From assembly GCF_900184995.1 (NCBI RefSeq), contig NZ_LT860099.1, forward strand, positions 1,266,269-1,330,268: a stretch of 64,000 bases of DNA, in the 5' to 3' direction. Under the pieces are notes generated by a model. The model had not been told where the DNA came from and did no database searches. It saw only the letters and a list, made by a program, of their open reading frames with translations. The stretch comes from Konateibacter massiliensis (lineage in GTDB: Bacteria; Bacillota; Clostridia; Lachnospirales; Lachnospiraceae). How positions within the stretch are numbered: the first letter of the stretch is position 1; each line of letters begins with the position of its first letter. Position numbers and translations under genes: made by a program. Positions 16,867 through 27,054 of the stretch are shown here, piece after piece.

Positions 16867-18759
16867 TTATTCTAATTCAAAAGCTCCCGTATATAACTGG
16901 TAGTACTTTCCTCTCTGGGCAATCAGCTGCTCATGGTTACCGCGCTCCACAATTCTGCCCTGCTCAAGCACCATAATGACATCTGAATTTTTTACAGTGG
17001 AAAGCCGATGGGCTATCACAAATACGGTACGGCCTTTCATCAGTGCATCCATACCACGCTGCACAATTGCTTCCGTACGGGTATCGATGGATGAGGTTGC
17101 CTCATCTAAAATCATCGCCGGAGGGTCAGCCACCGCTGCTCTTGCAATGGCAAGAAGCTGTCTTTGTCCCTGTGACAAATTTGCGCCGTTACCGGAAAGA
17201 GGAGTATCATATCCCTGCGGCAGACGCGTGATAAAGTCGTGCGCCCCGGCAAGCTTTGCTGCCTCCTTACATTCCTCGTCAGTTGCGTCTAACTTACCAT
17301 AGCGGATATTTTCCATAACCGTTCCCGTAAAAAGATTGGTATCCTGCAATACAATACCCAGGGATTGGCGAAGATCTGCTTTCTTTATCCTATTGATATT
17401 AATGCCGTCATAATGAATTTTTCCGTCTGCTATATCATAAAAACGATTAATCAAATTCGTGATTGTCGTTTTACCGGCACCTGTCGCACCTACAAATGCA
17501 ATTTTTTGTCCCGGCTCTGCATACAGTGTAATATCGTGCAGAATTGTTTTCTCAGGCGTATAGCCAAAGTCCACGTTCTCCATTCTCACGGCCCCGACAA
17601 GCTTTGTATAGGAGACTGTACCATCGTTGTGAGGGTGCTTCCACGCCCATATATTCGTGCGCTCCTTGCACTCCACGATTTGCCCTTCTACCTCCTTTGC
17701 ATTTACCAAGGTTACATAGCCCTCATCCGTCTCCGGCTGCTCATCAATCAGCTCAAAAATTCTGGAAGCTCCGGCAAGTCCCATGACAACCGCATTAATC
17801 TGCTGGGATACCTGATTGATATTACCCGCAAACTGCTTTGTCATATTCAAAAACGGAACAACAATACTAATGCTGAATGCAAGCCCGGAAAAACTTAAAT
17901 TCGGCACCCTTGTCAGAAGGAAAAATCCTCCCGTCAATGCCACCACAACATAGAGGACATTTCCGATGTTATTTAAAATCGGTCCCAATGTGTTCGCATA
18001 TTTATTTGCTCTCTCGGCATCGGCAAACAGAGTGTCATTGATACGGTCAAAGTCCTCCTTGCTCTCTTCCTCATGGCAGAATACCTTGATTACCTTCTGT
18101 CCGGTCATCATCTCTTCCACAAAGCCTTCTACCTTACCAAGAGACATTTGCTGACGTATAAAATATTTGGCAGAGCCGCCTCCTATTCTTTTCGTCACCT
18201 CATACATAATAAATACACCGAGCAATACCACAATCGTCATCCAAATGCTGTAATACATCATAATACCAAACAAGGTTGTCACTACAATGGCTGCCATCAT
18301 AAGCTGCGGCACACTTTGGGATATCATCTGGCGGAGCGTGTCGATATCGTTTGTGTAATAACTCATAATATCTCCGTGATTGTTTGTATCAAAATATCGT
18401 ACCGGAAGGTTCTGCATTCCGCGAAACATCTTTACACGAAGCTTTTTCAAAGAGCCCTGTGTGATAACTGCCATCATGCGGTTATAAGCAAACGATGCCG
18501 CCAAGGAAAGCACGTAGCATACTGTCAGCAAGAGCACAATTTTTGTAATTTCTCCTGCCACGGACTGCCAGTCACCGCTCTGCCATGAGCTTTCGACCAA
18601 GGATATTATTTTCTGCATGAAAATAGACGGTATGGAGGAAATCACCGCATTAAAAATAATACAAATCACTACAACTGGCATCATAATCGGATAAAATTCA
18701 AATAACACTTTTGTGAGACGCTTTAACACGCCTTTTTTTACAATTCTCTTACTCTTCAT
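16867..18759 (-). CDS. Heterodimeric ABC exporter subunit (canonical ATPase site)
   Basis: A 630-residue half-transporter with an N-terminal six-helix exporter domain (about 15-340) and a C-terminal ATPase. The Walker A is GATGAGKTT, the signature LSQGQRQLLAIARA and the Walker B MILDEATSSID, with a catalytic glutamate and an H-loop in VIAHRLST. An extra segment of about 40 residues lies between the domains (TNIWAWKHPHNDGTVSYTK). The start at 18759 (MKSKRIVKK) overlaps the partner gene by 11 bases with GCAGGTG upstream; the longer frame to 18846 would run deep into the partner. The pair resembles BmrCD/TM287-288-type multidrug or peptide exporters. Confidence 0.93.
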   Translation of the reverse strand: MKSKRIVKKGVLKRLTKVLFEFYPIMMPVVVICIIFNAVISSIPSIFMQKIISLVESSWQSGDWQSVAGEITKIVLLLTVCYVLSLAASFAYNRMMAVITQGSLKKLRVKMFRGMQNLPVRYFDTNNHGDIMSYYTNDIDTLRQMISQSVPQLMMAAIVVTTLFGIMMYYSIWMTIVVLLGVFIMYEVTKRIGGGSAKYFIRQQMSLGKVEGFVEEMMTGQKVIKVFCHEEESKEDFDRINDTLFADAERANKYANTLGPILNNIGNVLYVVVALTGGFFLLTRVPNLSFSGLAFSISIVVPFLNMTKQFAGNINQVSQQINAVVMGLAGASRIFELIDEQPETDEGYVTLVNAKEVEGQIVECKERTNIWAWKHPHNDGTVSYTKLVGAVRMENVDFGYTPEKTILHDITLYAEPGQKIAFVGATGAGKTTITNLINRFYDIADGKIHYDGININRIKKADLRQSLGIVLQDTNLFTGTVMENIRYGKLDATDEECKEAAKLAGAHDFITRLPQGYDTPLSGNGANLSQGQRQLLAIARAAVADPPAMILDEATSSIDTRTEAIVQRGMDALMKGRTVFVIAHRLSTVKNSDVIMVLEQGRIVERGNHEQLIAQRGKYYQLYTGAFELE

Positions 18760-20500
18760 CTTCTGCACCTGCCTTATTCTGGGATACATAAACATCCTGA
18801 TAGACTTCGTTGCTTGCAAGGAGCTCCTGATGTGTACCAACGGCAAGAATCGTGCCGCCCTCCATCACGATAATACGGTCTGCATCTTCCACGGACGCTG
18901 TTCTCTGTGCAATGATAATTTTGGTCGTCTCGGGTATAAATTCTCTCAGAGATTTTCGGATCAGTGCATCGGTCTTTGTATCAACTGCACTTGTAGAATC
19001 ATCTAAGATAAGTATCTTCGGCTTCTTCAAAAGCGCTCTTGCAATACACAGACGCTGCTTCTGACCGCCTGATACGTTCGTTCCTCCCTGCTCAATATAG
19101 GTATCATATTTTTCAGGAAAATGGGTTATAAATTCATCTGCCGCCGCCAGCTTACACACTTCAATCAATTCTTCATCTGTGGCATCTTTATTCCCCCAAC
19201 GGAGATTTTCTTTTATCGTGCCGGAAAACAGTACATTTTTTTGCAGTACAACGGCAACCTGATTGCGCAGTGCCTCCAAATCATAATCTCTTACATCGAC
19301 ACCGCCTACCTTAACAGAACCTTCCGTCGCATCATAGAGACGAGATATCAGCTGTATGAGGGAGGATTTGGACGAGCCGGTTCCTCCTATGATTCCTATC
19401 GTTTCACCTGATTTTATATGAAGATTAATGTCTTCCAAGGACATTCTCTCTGCATCCTTGGAATATTTAAAACTTACCTGCTCAAAATCAATCGAGCCGT
19501 CCTTCACCTTCGTAAGTCCGCCCTCAGCGCTTAGCATCGTGCTTTCTTCCTGCAATACCGCAACGATACGGCTGGTCGATTCACCGGCAATCGTAATCAT
19601 AACAAATACCATGGACAGCATCATCAAGCTGCTCAAAATCTGAAAACTATAAGTAAGAAGCGCAGAAAACTGTCCTACATCCAAATCAAGTCCTCTTGAT
19701 GTGATAATCGTATAGGAGCCAAAATACAGCACAAATATCATAACCGCATAGAGGCAGAACTGCATCATCGGGTTGTTGAATGCCAGAATTTTTTCAGCTC
19801 TCGTAAAATCGGCACACACATCCTCTGCTGCCTTCTCAAACTTTTCCTTTTCATAGTCCTCTCTTACATAAGACTTCACAACGCGTATTCCCGCCACATT
19901 TTCCTGAATGGAATTGTTTAAGGCATCATATTTGCGGAATACCTTTCGAAACAGAGGCATAACGCTTTTGATAACAAGAAACAGCCCCACCCCGAGAATC
20001 GGCGTTACAAGCAAGAAAATAATTGCCATTTTTCCGCCCATGACAAATGCCATGATAAACGAAAAAACAATCATCAAAGGTCCTCGTATCCCTGCACGTA
20101 TTATCATCATAAAGGCATTTTGCACATTTGATACGTCTGTTGTCATTCTCGTAACCAATGAGGAGGTAGAAAATTTATCAATGTTCTCAAAAGAATAGGT
20201 CTGTATCCTATAAAACAAATCCTTTCTCAGATTACGGGCAAAGCCGCTGGACGCGGTAGCGCATTCGAGTCCTGCTATTGTTCCGAAAGCCAGAGACAGC
20301 GCTGCCATCGCTACCAAAATCACGCCATATCTGACAATCACAGAAAAATCGCTTCCCGCCTTAATTTCATTTACAAGTATCGCGATAAGAAACGGTATGA
20401 TACATTCCATGATTACCTCAAAGGTCACAAACACGGGCGCCATAATAGAGGGCTTCTTGAATTCGCGAATACTTTTCATAAGTACTTTATATGTTGACAT
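18749..20500 (-). CDS. Heterodimeric ABC exporter subunit (degenerate ATPase site)
   Basis: A 583-residue partner of the gene at 16867-18759. It has six membrane helices in the first 310 residues and an ATPase domain with Walker A GGTGSSKSSL and signature VSGGQKQRLCIARALL. The Walker B is ILILDDSTSAVD, in which aspartate replaces the catalytic glutamate. That substitution is the usual mark of the non-hydrolysing site in asymmetric heterodimeric exporters, and the partner keeps the glutamate. Substrate is not predictable. It starts 13 bases after the LtaS-type gene. Confidence 0.93.
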   Translation of the reverse strand: MSTYKVLMKSIREFKKPSIMAPVFVTFEVIMECIIPFLIAILVNEIKAGSDFSVIVRYGVILVAMAALSLAFGTIAGLECATASSGFARNLRKDLFYRIQTYSFENIDKFSTSSLVTRMTTDVSNVQNAFMMIIRAGIRGPLMIVFSFIMAFVMGGKMAIIFLLVTPILGVGLFLVIKSVMPLFRKVFRKYDALNNSIQENVAGIRVVKSYVREDYEKEKFEKAAEDVCADFTRAEKILAFNNPMMQFCLYAVMIFVLYFGSYTIITSRGLDLDVGQFSALLTYSFQILSSLMMLSMVFVMITIAGESTSRIVAVLQEESTMLSAEGGLTKVKDGSIDFEQVSFKYSKDAERMSLEDINLHIKSGETIGIIGGTGSSKSSLIQLISRLYDATEGSVKVGGVDVRDYDLEALRNQVAVVLQKNVLFSGTIKENLRWGNKDATDEELIEVCKLAAADEFITHFPEKYDTYIEQGGTNVSGGQKQRLCIARALLKKPKILILDDSTSAVDTKTDALIRKSLREFIPETTKIIIAQRTASVEDADRIIVMEGGTILAVGTHQELLASNEVYQDVYVSQNKAGAEDEE

Positions 20501-20513
20501 TCTTTTGTTCTCC

Positions 20514-22526
20514 TTATTTTTCTGATATATAAATATTGGATGTGCTGAGTCTTCCGTAGCTACTGTTCATCTGGCACACCTTCAAAATATCTCCCTGCTT
20601 CAGGGCAAAATTACTCACTTTCAAGGTGGTACTGTCGACAAATGCAGTCTCCTGCTCCTCATCGTTTATATAGACCTTGCTTGCCTTCGTAAAATTTTGA
20701 CCTGCCAAATATATGTTATCCTCGCTCCTTGTCACTTTTGTGATAAGAATCTGCTTTACACCCATTTTTAAATTTGTCGGTTCAAACGTAAGCTCCTGAT
20801 TATAGACATACTTCTCTCCATAAAGCATATCATATTGAAGAGCATCCAAATCCGCGAGATAGTTTATACTTTTCGCACGTTTCTGATGAAACTGTATAAG
20901 CGTTCCCGCATGGATATTGACGCGGTCCAGTACCATTGCAGATAGCTGGTAAGCAGTCACACTCTTGGAAACTGCCTCCAGTCCCATATTATCCCACATC
21001 ACATACTCTGTCTGAAACAGTGAGTGGTTGACAAGCTGGGATGCTTCCAGTCCAAGCGTTGGAAGATGGTCCCCGTACATAACCAAAACTGTCGGCTCGT
21101 CTCTCCTTGACAGCTCATCAATCAAACTCTGGACAAATTCATCCATCTCATGTATCTGATTAACATAGTAGGTAAAGGAATTTTTCTCTTCCTCACTTCT
21201 GCCGCCAAACACCTCGATTTCAGGATTATCAAGCACCGGTTCTTCCGGATATCCCCCATGTCCCTGCACGGATATCGTATAGATATAATCCTTCACCTCC
21301 GTAGAATCCAGGGCATCGGTAATCTCCTCGACAAGCCCTGCGTCCTTCGCCCATCCTATCGGTGTATATTCCTTAATGTTCATATACTCCTCCGATGTAA
21401 AGGTATCATAGCCGAGGTTTGAGAAAACGGTCTTTCTATCATAAAAACTGGCTACGTTGTTGTGAATTGCATGGGTAGAATAGCCGAGATTTTTTAAGAC
21501 ACGTGCCGTGCTTTCGCATGGGTTTGTCTTTAAAACTGTCTTGTACGGGTACTCGCCCGGTCCAAAATAGCGCAGACTCATTCCCGTCATAATTTCAAAC
21601 TCCGTATTTGCCGTTCCTGCTCCGACAGAAGGAACCGTCAAAAAGCCAGAGGAATATTCATCCGACAATCTTCTGAAATTCGGAATCGGATCCTCTGAAA
21701 ACTTCAAATATTTAATTAATTCAGGGTCGCAAAAAGATTCAAGCTGCAAAAAGATAATGTTCGGCATCTCCTCAGACTCCGTTGTTTCAGCCTCCTCTTC
21801 GCTGCTCTCAAAGGTTCTCTGAATTTTTTTCATAAAAGCTTCCGAATAATCATTTGGGCTGTCAATTCCCGTTGCAAACACACTCATGGAAAAACAATAC
21901 GGAAAGCCATAGTCCTCGTAAGCAAAGGCGATATTTCCAAAATAGGTAGCCAATATTCTGTTTGAAATATTAAATTTTGTAAAAGCGGCAAAAAGTAAAA
22001 CTGTCACCACGATAATTCCGACACTTTTTCTATAATCAATCTTTGCCTTATGCTTTGGCAGCTTAAACCAGCCGTAGACAAGAAGCACGATAACCACCGC
22101 TGCACCCGCCACAATCAAAACAAGCTGCTCAATAGAAAGATAAGCGTCAATCAAAGAAAGGGCATTCGCAACAAGGGTCAAATCTGTACCGGTAAACGGT
22201 GTTACGCGCATTGCCAAAATAACTCCATTTGTAATACCCATTGTAAGCCATATCGTTCCAATTATCGTTGTTGCAAAAAGCCTTCTCTTAAAAAGATAGA
22301 CGATCATAAAGGTCGTAAATATCATAGACGCATTATAGAGGAATATCACCGGACTTTTTGTCATATAAGCAAATGCTTCTAAAATGGAATGTCTGGAAAA
22401 TACCTCAATCAAAAAATAAATTCCGAGAGACAGCAAGGCAAATGCAACTAATGAAAACTTTCTCAGCGTATTCAAAACTTTCATAATATAGATATTTTTC
22501 TTAATCAATGCTTTTAATCTGTTCAT
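20514..22526 (-). CDS. LTA synthase family sulfatase
   Basis: A 670-residue polytopic enzyme of the LtaS/phosphoglycerol transferase type. About five membrane helices occupy residues 20-205. The outside sulfatase-fold domain begins PNIIFLQLESF (metal-binding glutamate). The catalytic threonine lies in GAGTANTEFEIMTGMS, and further metal ligands in YGDHLPTLG. The last 75 residues form an extra beta domain (IPT-like, with VTRSEDNIYLAGQNF). It probably transfers glycerol phosphate from phosphatidylglycerol to a surface polymer. It heads the ABC exporter operon; AGGTAAAAAG precedes the ATG. Confidence 0.92.
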   Translation of the reverse strand: MNRLKALIKKNIYIMKVLNTLRKFSLVAFALLSLGIYFLIEVFSRHSILEAFAYMTKSPVIFLYNASMIFTTFMIVYLFKRRLFATTIIGTIWLTMGITNGVILAMRVTPFTGTDLTLVANALSLIDAYLSIEQLVLIVAGAAVVIVLLVYGWFKLPKHKAKIDYRKSVGIIVVTVLLFAAFTKFNISNRILATYFGNIAFAYEDYGFPYCFSMSVFATGIDSPNDYSEAFMKKIQRTFESSEEEAETTESEEMPNIIFLQLESFCDPELIKYLKFSEDPIPNFRRLSDEYSSGFLTVPSVGAGTANTEFEIMTGMSLRYFGPGEYPYKTVLKTNPCESTARVLKNLGYSTHAIHNNVASFYDRKTVFSNLGYDTFTSEEYMNIKEYTPIGWAKDAGLVEEITDALDSTEVKDYIYTISVQGHGGYPEEPVLDNPEIEVFGGRSEEEKNSFTYYVNQIHEMDEFVQSLIDELSRRDEPTVLVMYGDHLPTLGLEASQLVNHSLFQTEYVMWDNMGLEAVSKSVTAYQLSAMVLDRVNIHAGTLIQFHQKRAKSINYLADLDALQYDMLYGEKYVYNQELTFEPTNLKMGVKQILITKVTRSEDNIYLAGQNFTKASKVYINDEEQETAFVDSTTLKVSNFALKQGDILKVCQMNSSYGRLSTSNIYISEK

Positions 22527-22561
22527 CTTTTTACCTCAATTCACACTTACCCCTCTTAAAA

Positions 22562-22599
22562 AGAGGCACAAAACAGATTGTATCTGTCTTATGCCACCT
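22562..22599 (-). terminator. valS terminator
   Basis: A 16-bp stem with one bulged base (AGAGGCACAAAACAGA / TCTGTCTTATGCCACCT, including G-U pairs) and a five-base loop, 21 bases past the valS stop and followed on the minus strand by TTTTTAA. Confidence 0.75.
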
Positions 22600-22620
22600 T
22601 TTGATTCACAAGCTAAACGC

Positions 22621-25263
22621 TTATTTTGCAAGCTGCTCTAAACGCAGCTTAACCTGCTCCATCATCTGGGTATATTTTATCAGTTTTTCTTTTTCTTCAT
22701 TAATTTTTTCTTCCGGTGCCTTGCTCACAAAACGCTCGTTGCTAAGCATACCGTTTACTCTTGCAAGCTCTTTTCCAAGACGCTCTTCTTCCTTTTTCAG
22801 ACGCTCCACTTCTTTTTCAATGTCTACCAGCTCTGCAAACGGCATATAAATCACCGCCTCCGGAATCACAGTAGATACCGCATCTTCGCTGATGCCTGTT
22901 TTATCGCTCTGAACAACTACCTCACTGGCATAGCCGAGGAATGCAAAGAATACCTTGCCTTTCTCAAAAACCGCTTTCAGTTCCTCGTTTTCAGAAACCA
23001 CATAAACCTTTGCCTTCTTGCTCGGTGCAACATTCATCTCCGCACGGATATTTCGGATACCTCTTACGGCTGTCTTTATAATTTCAACCTCATTTTCCTC
23101 CGTCTCAAAGTTCCATTCCTCTTTGTATTCCGGCCAGGAAGAAATCATGATAGATTCTTCTTCGTCCTGAATGGTAACAAAGATTTCCTCCGTGATAAAC
23201 GGCATATATGGGTGCAGAAGCTTTAAGGACTGAATGAGAACCGTACGAAGGGTCCAAAGTGCCGCCTTATTTGTCTCATCTTCTTCATTATATAACCTTG
23301 GCTTCACCATTTCAATATACCAATCACAAAATTCTTCCCAAATAAAATCATACAGCTTTTGTACCGCGATACCAAGCTCAAAGCGTTCCATGTTGGCAGT
23401 TACATCAAGTGCCAGCTTATTTGCCTTTGATAGAATCCACTTATCGGCACCGGTTAAAGTCGATAAATCAACGTCCTCCATCTTCGTGCTGTCCATATTC
23501 ATCATGATAAAGCGGGACGCATTCCAAACCTTGTTGGCAAAGTTACGGCTCGACTCCACTCTCTCCCAGTAAAAACGCATATCGTTTCCAGGTGCATTTC
23601 CTGTCACGAGTGTAAATCGAAGTGCATCTGCACCATATTTGTCAATTACCTCCAGCGGATCAATTCCGTTTCCGAGAGATTTACTCATCTTACGCCCCTG
23701 TGAGTCTCTGATTAATCCGTGAATCAATACGGTATCAAATGGAGATTTTCCTGTGTGGGCATAGCCTGAAAATACCATTCGAATAACCCAGAAGAAAATG
23801 ATATCATATCCGGTAACAAGTACGCTCGTCGGATAAAAATAGTCAAGCTCCTCTGTGTTTTCCGGCCAGCCAAGTGTTGAGAACGGCCATAATGCGGAAC
23901 TAAACCATGTATCCAGTGTATCCTCATCCTGTGAAAAATGTGTGGCGCCGCATTTTGGACAGATATCCGGCATCTCTCTTGACACAATCACCTCGTGGCA
24001 GCTGTCGCAGTAGTAAGCCGGGATTCTATGTCCCCACCAAATCTGTCTGGAAATACACCAGTCTCTTATGTTTTCGAGCCAGTTTAAGTAAGTCTTGTCA
24101 AAACGCTCCGGTACAAACTCCAAATCTCCGGTCTTTAATGCTTCAATTGCAGGCTTTGCAAGATCTTCCATTTTCACAAACCATTGCTGCTTAATTAACG
24201 GCTCTACGGTCGTCTTACATCTGTCATGTGTTCCAACATTATGAGAATGATCCTCAATTTTTTCAAGCAAGCCCTGTTCCTTTAATTCGCTTACCATGAG
24301 CTTTCTCGCCTCATAACGGTCCATTCCTGCATATTTGCCGCCATTTTCGTTGATGGTAGCGTCATCATTTAAAATATTAATCTGAGGAAGATCGTGTCTT
24401 TTTCCTACTTCAAAGTCATTTGGGTCGTGTGCCGGTGTAATCTTTACAACACCTGTACCAAACTCCATATCTACATATTCATCTGCTATGACTGGAATTT
24501 CTTTATTTAATAACGGAAGAATTACCTTCTTTCCGATGATATTCTGATATCTTTTATCCTTTGGATTTACAGCTAAAGCGGTATCACCAAGCATCGTTTC
24601 CGGCCTCGTTGTCGCCACAATTACAAACTCGTCGCTTCCTGCAACCGGATATTTGATGTGCCAGAAATGTCCTGCCTGCTCCTCATGCTCTACCTCTGCA
24701 TCGGAAATCGTCGTCTTACATACCGGACACCAGTTAATAATTCTTGCACCCTGATAAATATAGCCTTCCTCATACAGCTTTATAAATACCTCTTCCACTG
24801 CCTTTGAACAGCCCTCGTCCATTGTAAAACGCTCTCTGTCCCAATCGCAGGAGGAACCGATTTTCTTGAGCTGGGAGGTAATCGTTCCGCCGTACTCTTC
24901 CTTCCATTCCCATGTTCTCTTTAAAAAGCCTTCTCTTCCAAGCTCTTTCTTGTCAATGCCCTCTTCCTTGAGCTGGTTTGTCACCTTTACCTCTGTGGAA
25001 ATCGCCGCATGATCCGTTCCCGGAATCCAAAGCGCATTGTATCCCTGCATTCTCTTGTAACGAATTAAAATATCCTGCATGGCATTGTCCAAGGCATGCC
25101 CCATATGAAGCTTACCTGTGATATTCGGAGGCGGCATCACAATCGTAAACGGCTTCTTGCTCCTGTCTACCTCTGCGTGAAAATATTTCTTATCCATCCA
25201 GTTCTTATATAACTTGCTCTCAATCCCCTGTGGGTCGTATGTCTTTTCGATATTTCTCTCCAT
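22621..25263 (-). CDS. valS: Valyl-tRNA synthetase
   Basis: An 880-residue class Ia synthetase charging tRNA-Val. The HIGH motif is in [19 protein letters not shown] (about 44-62), the editing domain around [16 protein letters not shown] (about 214-229) and the KMSKS motif in [14 protein letters not shown] (about 525). The anticodon-binding domain and a C-terminal coiled-coil arm ([20 protein letters not shown]) complete it. Length is typical. It is preceded by a T-box leader, so expression should respond to uncharged tRNA-Val. AGGAAAGGAAATAATT precedes the ATG. Confidence 0.99.
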   Translation of the reverse strand: MERNIEKTYDPQGIESKLYKNWMDKKYFHAEVDRSKKPFTIVMPPPNITGKLHMGHALDNAMQDILIRYKRMQGYNALWIPGTDHAAISTEVKVTNQLKEEGIDKKELGREGFLKRTWEWKEEYGGTITSQLKKIGSSCDWDRERFTMDEGCSKAVEEVFIKLYEEGYIYQGARIINWCPVCKTTISDAEVEHEEQAGHFWHIKYPVAGSDEFVIVATTRPETMLGDTALAVNPKDKRYQNIIGKKVILPLLNKEIPVIADEYVDMEFGTGVVKITPAHDPNDFEVGKRHDLPQINILNDDATINENGGKYAGMDRYEARKLMVSELKEQGLLEKIEDHSHNVGTHDRCKTTVEPLIKQQWFVKMEDLAKPAIEALKTGDLEFVPERFDKTYLNWLENIRDWCISRQIWWGHRIPAYYCDSCHEVIVSREMPDICPKCGATHFSQDEDTLDTWFSSALWPFSTLGWPENTEELDYFYPTSVLVTGYDIIFFWVIRMVFSGYAHTGKSPFDTVLIHGLIRDSQGRKMSKSLGNGIDPLEVIDKYGADALRFTLVTGNAPGNDMRFYWERVESSRNFANKVWNASRFIMMNMDSTKMEDVDLSTLTGADKWILSKANKLALDVTANMERFELGIAVQKLYDFIWEEFCDWYIEMVKPRLYNEEDETNKAALWTLRTVLIQSLKLLHPYMPFITEEIFVTIQDEEESIMISSWPEYKEEWNFETEENEVEIIKTAVRGIRNIRAEMNVAPSKKAKVYVVSENEELKAVFEKGKVFFAFLGYASEVVVQSDKTGISEDAVSTVIPEAVIYMPFAELVDIEKEVERLKKEEERLGKELARVNGMLSNERFVSKAPEEKINEEKEKLIKYTQMMEQVKLRLEQLAK

Positions 25264-25324
25264 AATTATTTCCTTTCCTGTGTAAGTTATTGGTGTGTAT
25301 CAAGGTGTTTCTGTATTTTTCGCC

Positions 25325-25574
25325 GGATACCTACGGATTGTTACGCACTTCGTGCTCCCACAATCCTAAAAACGTGTGAGCTTGCTCACACGTTGCGCCC
25401 GAGCGGGTTGCAAAGCAACCACTTCCACTCCGCGAGGTGCGGATACCTACGGATTGTTACGCACTTCGTGCTCTCACAATCCTAAAAACATTCGAAATCC
25501 GCCCTGTTCGGGCTACTTTCTCATGTTTTGCGGGTCCCAACATCATGTGTTTTCATGCAAGCATGAAACACATG
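25325..25574. repeat. Composite repeat block between the valS T-box terminator and valS
   Basis: Two 49-base direct repeats (25325-25373 and 25441-25489, one mismatch) flank a hairpin AACGTGTGAGC/GCTCACACGTT (25371-25394) and a 47-bp GC-rich core (25395-25441) shared, at 43 of 47 positions, with 39665-39711. Each direct repeat can form a GGATTGT/ACAATCC hairpin containing GCAC/GTGC. A further hairpin with 14-base arms and one bulge (CATGTG...CACATG) lies at 25544-25574. No reading frame with a ribosome site is apparent. The block would be part of the valS 5' untranslated region. Confidence 0.8.
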
Positions 25575-25602
25575 ACCTTTTGACCCTGGTATCCAGTCAT
25601 AT

Positions 25603-25850
25603 AAAAAACGCCCTTTGCATTCGCAAAGGACGTAATAACCGTGGTACCACCTTAATTCATATACTTTTCTTCGTATATCTCTCTTATCCTGTAACGCAGA
25701 TAACGCGTGACTGCTTACTACAATGTTCAGCCGCCCGGTTCAAAAGCTACCTTCGGAAAACTTCTCTTAAAACAACCTTCCAGCCGATGGGTCATTCTCT
25801 CTTGTAAGTCCGTCAACCTACTCCTCTTTCTCAAAACCTTTTCTTATATA
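25603..25850 (-). promoter_or_regulatory. T-box leader of valS
   Basis: On the minus strand the T-box core AAGGTGGTACCACGG is at 25639-25653. It is followed by an intrinsic terminator, CGTCCTTTGC/GCAAAGGGCG with loop GAAT and a six-T run (25603-25632). Upstream are Stem I features (AGAGAGAA-type motif, GGCTGGAAGG) and a Stem III-like CGCG/CTGCG hairpin. The most likely specifier is GTA (valine) at 25748-25750 in GAAGGTAGC; this assignment is by eye. Binding of uncharged tRNA-Val should favour the antiterminator and valS transcription. Confidence 0.93.
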
Positions 25851-25856
25851 GCTTCT

Positions 25857-25885
25857 ATCATAGTTTAGAGTTTTCCTTTTGTCAA
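25857..25885 (-). promoter_or_regulatory. Promoter of the valS T-box transcript
   Basis: Minus-strand TTGACA (25880-25885), 17-base spacer, TATGAT (25857-25862): an almost perfect housekeeping promoter placing transcription start near 25850, at the expected 5' end of the T-box. Confidence 0.85.
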
Positions 25886-25896
25886 GATTTTTATTC

Positions 25897-27054
25897 TTAT
25901 TTTTTACCCTCCGCCTTCAATTTAGTTCCCGCTAACGCAATGGCGAATATCGCCACGGCAAAAAGTAACTGTATGCCAATGCTCTTTTGAATTTCATTCA
26001 TCACGGACGGATTGTTAATCCCATCTTGTATTTTCTCTATTGCGTTGATATACCAATATGTCGGCAGGAACCTTGAAAAGCTTACTATCGTATCTCCCAG
26101 AAGTTCTCTTGATACAAAAATTCCTCCAAGAAAGCTCATACCAAGCCCTAAAACATTGGTTACCATATTCAGTACATTCTGGTTAGAGGTAAAAATACTG
26201 ACCATATAGCCTAAGCCTGTTGCAATAAGAAGAAAAACAATACAATTTTCGATATATACCAGCGCCTTGCCAAAATCTATATACTTTCCATACAAGGTAA
26301 ATGCCATAATCATAAACAGTAGGAAGATAAGAAATACTACCATAAAACTTCCCAATATTATCTGCGCATTTCTTTTCCTAAGAGGCAGGGCAGAGCATAA
26401 ATTTCTGTCATCAATTTCTTTTGTGTGAAAGACCATAAAAATAGGTCCAAGCCCCATAATAACAACACAAATAAAAATATATGCCAAATATCGGAAATAG
26501 AAATATTCCGGCGTTTTTTCCACACTGGTCCCTTCATTTAGGAAATTAATTTTACTTTCATAAGACAAATCATCTTGGGTAAGCATAGCTGCTTCCTTCT
26601 CATCTATCCCTGCCCCAGCATAGGCTGCAAGAGTATTGATATACTGCTCTACCTGAAGATCAATATACATACCGCTATAGGAGGCAGGCAGCTTTACCGT
26701 TTCACATAATTCCTTGATTTCCCCTGCTGCGATTTTACTTGTAAAATCCTTCGGGATAAATAAAATATATTTCACATTTCGATAGTACAGGGCATCCTGC
26801 AAAACCTCTTCATCATTTCCAAGGTCCTTTACATTGTGTATCGTGCCAAGATAAGTTTTCAGCTCGCCGCCGAGTCTGCCTGTATCTTCATTTATAACGG
26901 CAATACTCTCCTTGCTTTTTGAAAATTCACTAACCTCTGTTTTACTTCCGGCGCTTGACAGGAAAAAGGAAAGTGCAAGAAATATAATAACATACATTGA
27001 CAGCCCCGGTAATGTCTGTCTAAATATTTTCATAAATGCTTTAAATACTTGCAT
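25897..27054 (-). CDS. ABC-2 type transporter permease
   Basis: A 385-residue permease with one N-terminal helix (about 10-30), an outside domain (about 35-205; IAVINEDTGRLGGELKTYL and LFIPKDFTSKI are typical of ABC2_membrane_3 / YhgE-like proteins), and five or six C-terminal helices from about 207. The start at 27054 (MQVFKAF) is fixed by AGGAGG eight bases upstream and overlaps the preceding permease by 14 bases. With the genes at 27041-28177 and 28208-29149 it forms an exporter of two unequal permeases and one ATPase. Confidence 0.87.
   Translation of the reverse strand: MQVFKAFMKIFRQTLPGLSMYVIIFLALSFFLSSAGSKTEVSEFSKSKESIAVINEDTGRLGGELKTYLGTIHNVKDLGNDEEVLQDALYYRNVKYILFIPKDFTSKIAAGEIKELCETVKLPASYSGMYIDLQVEQYINTLAAYAGAGIDEKEAAMLTQDDLSYESKINFLNEGTSVEKTPEYFYFRYLAYIFICVVIMGLGPIFMVFHTKEIDDRNLCSALPLRKRNAQIILGSFMVVFLIFLLFMIMAFTLYGKYIDFGKALVYIENCIVFLLIATGLGYMVSIFTSNQNVLNMVTNVLGLGMSFLGGIFVSRELLGDTIVSFSRFLPTYWYINAIEKIQDGINNPSVMNEIQKSIGIQLLFAVAIFAIALAGTKLKAEGKK

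Noticed and set aside
25376-25807. Plus-strand open frame of 143 codons
   Set aside because: It is antisense to the valS T-box and the repeat block, has no convincing ribosome site, and its length follows from the repeat composition.
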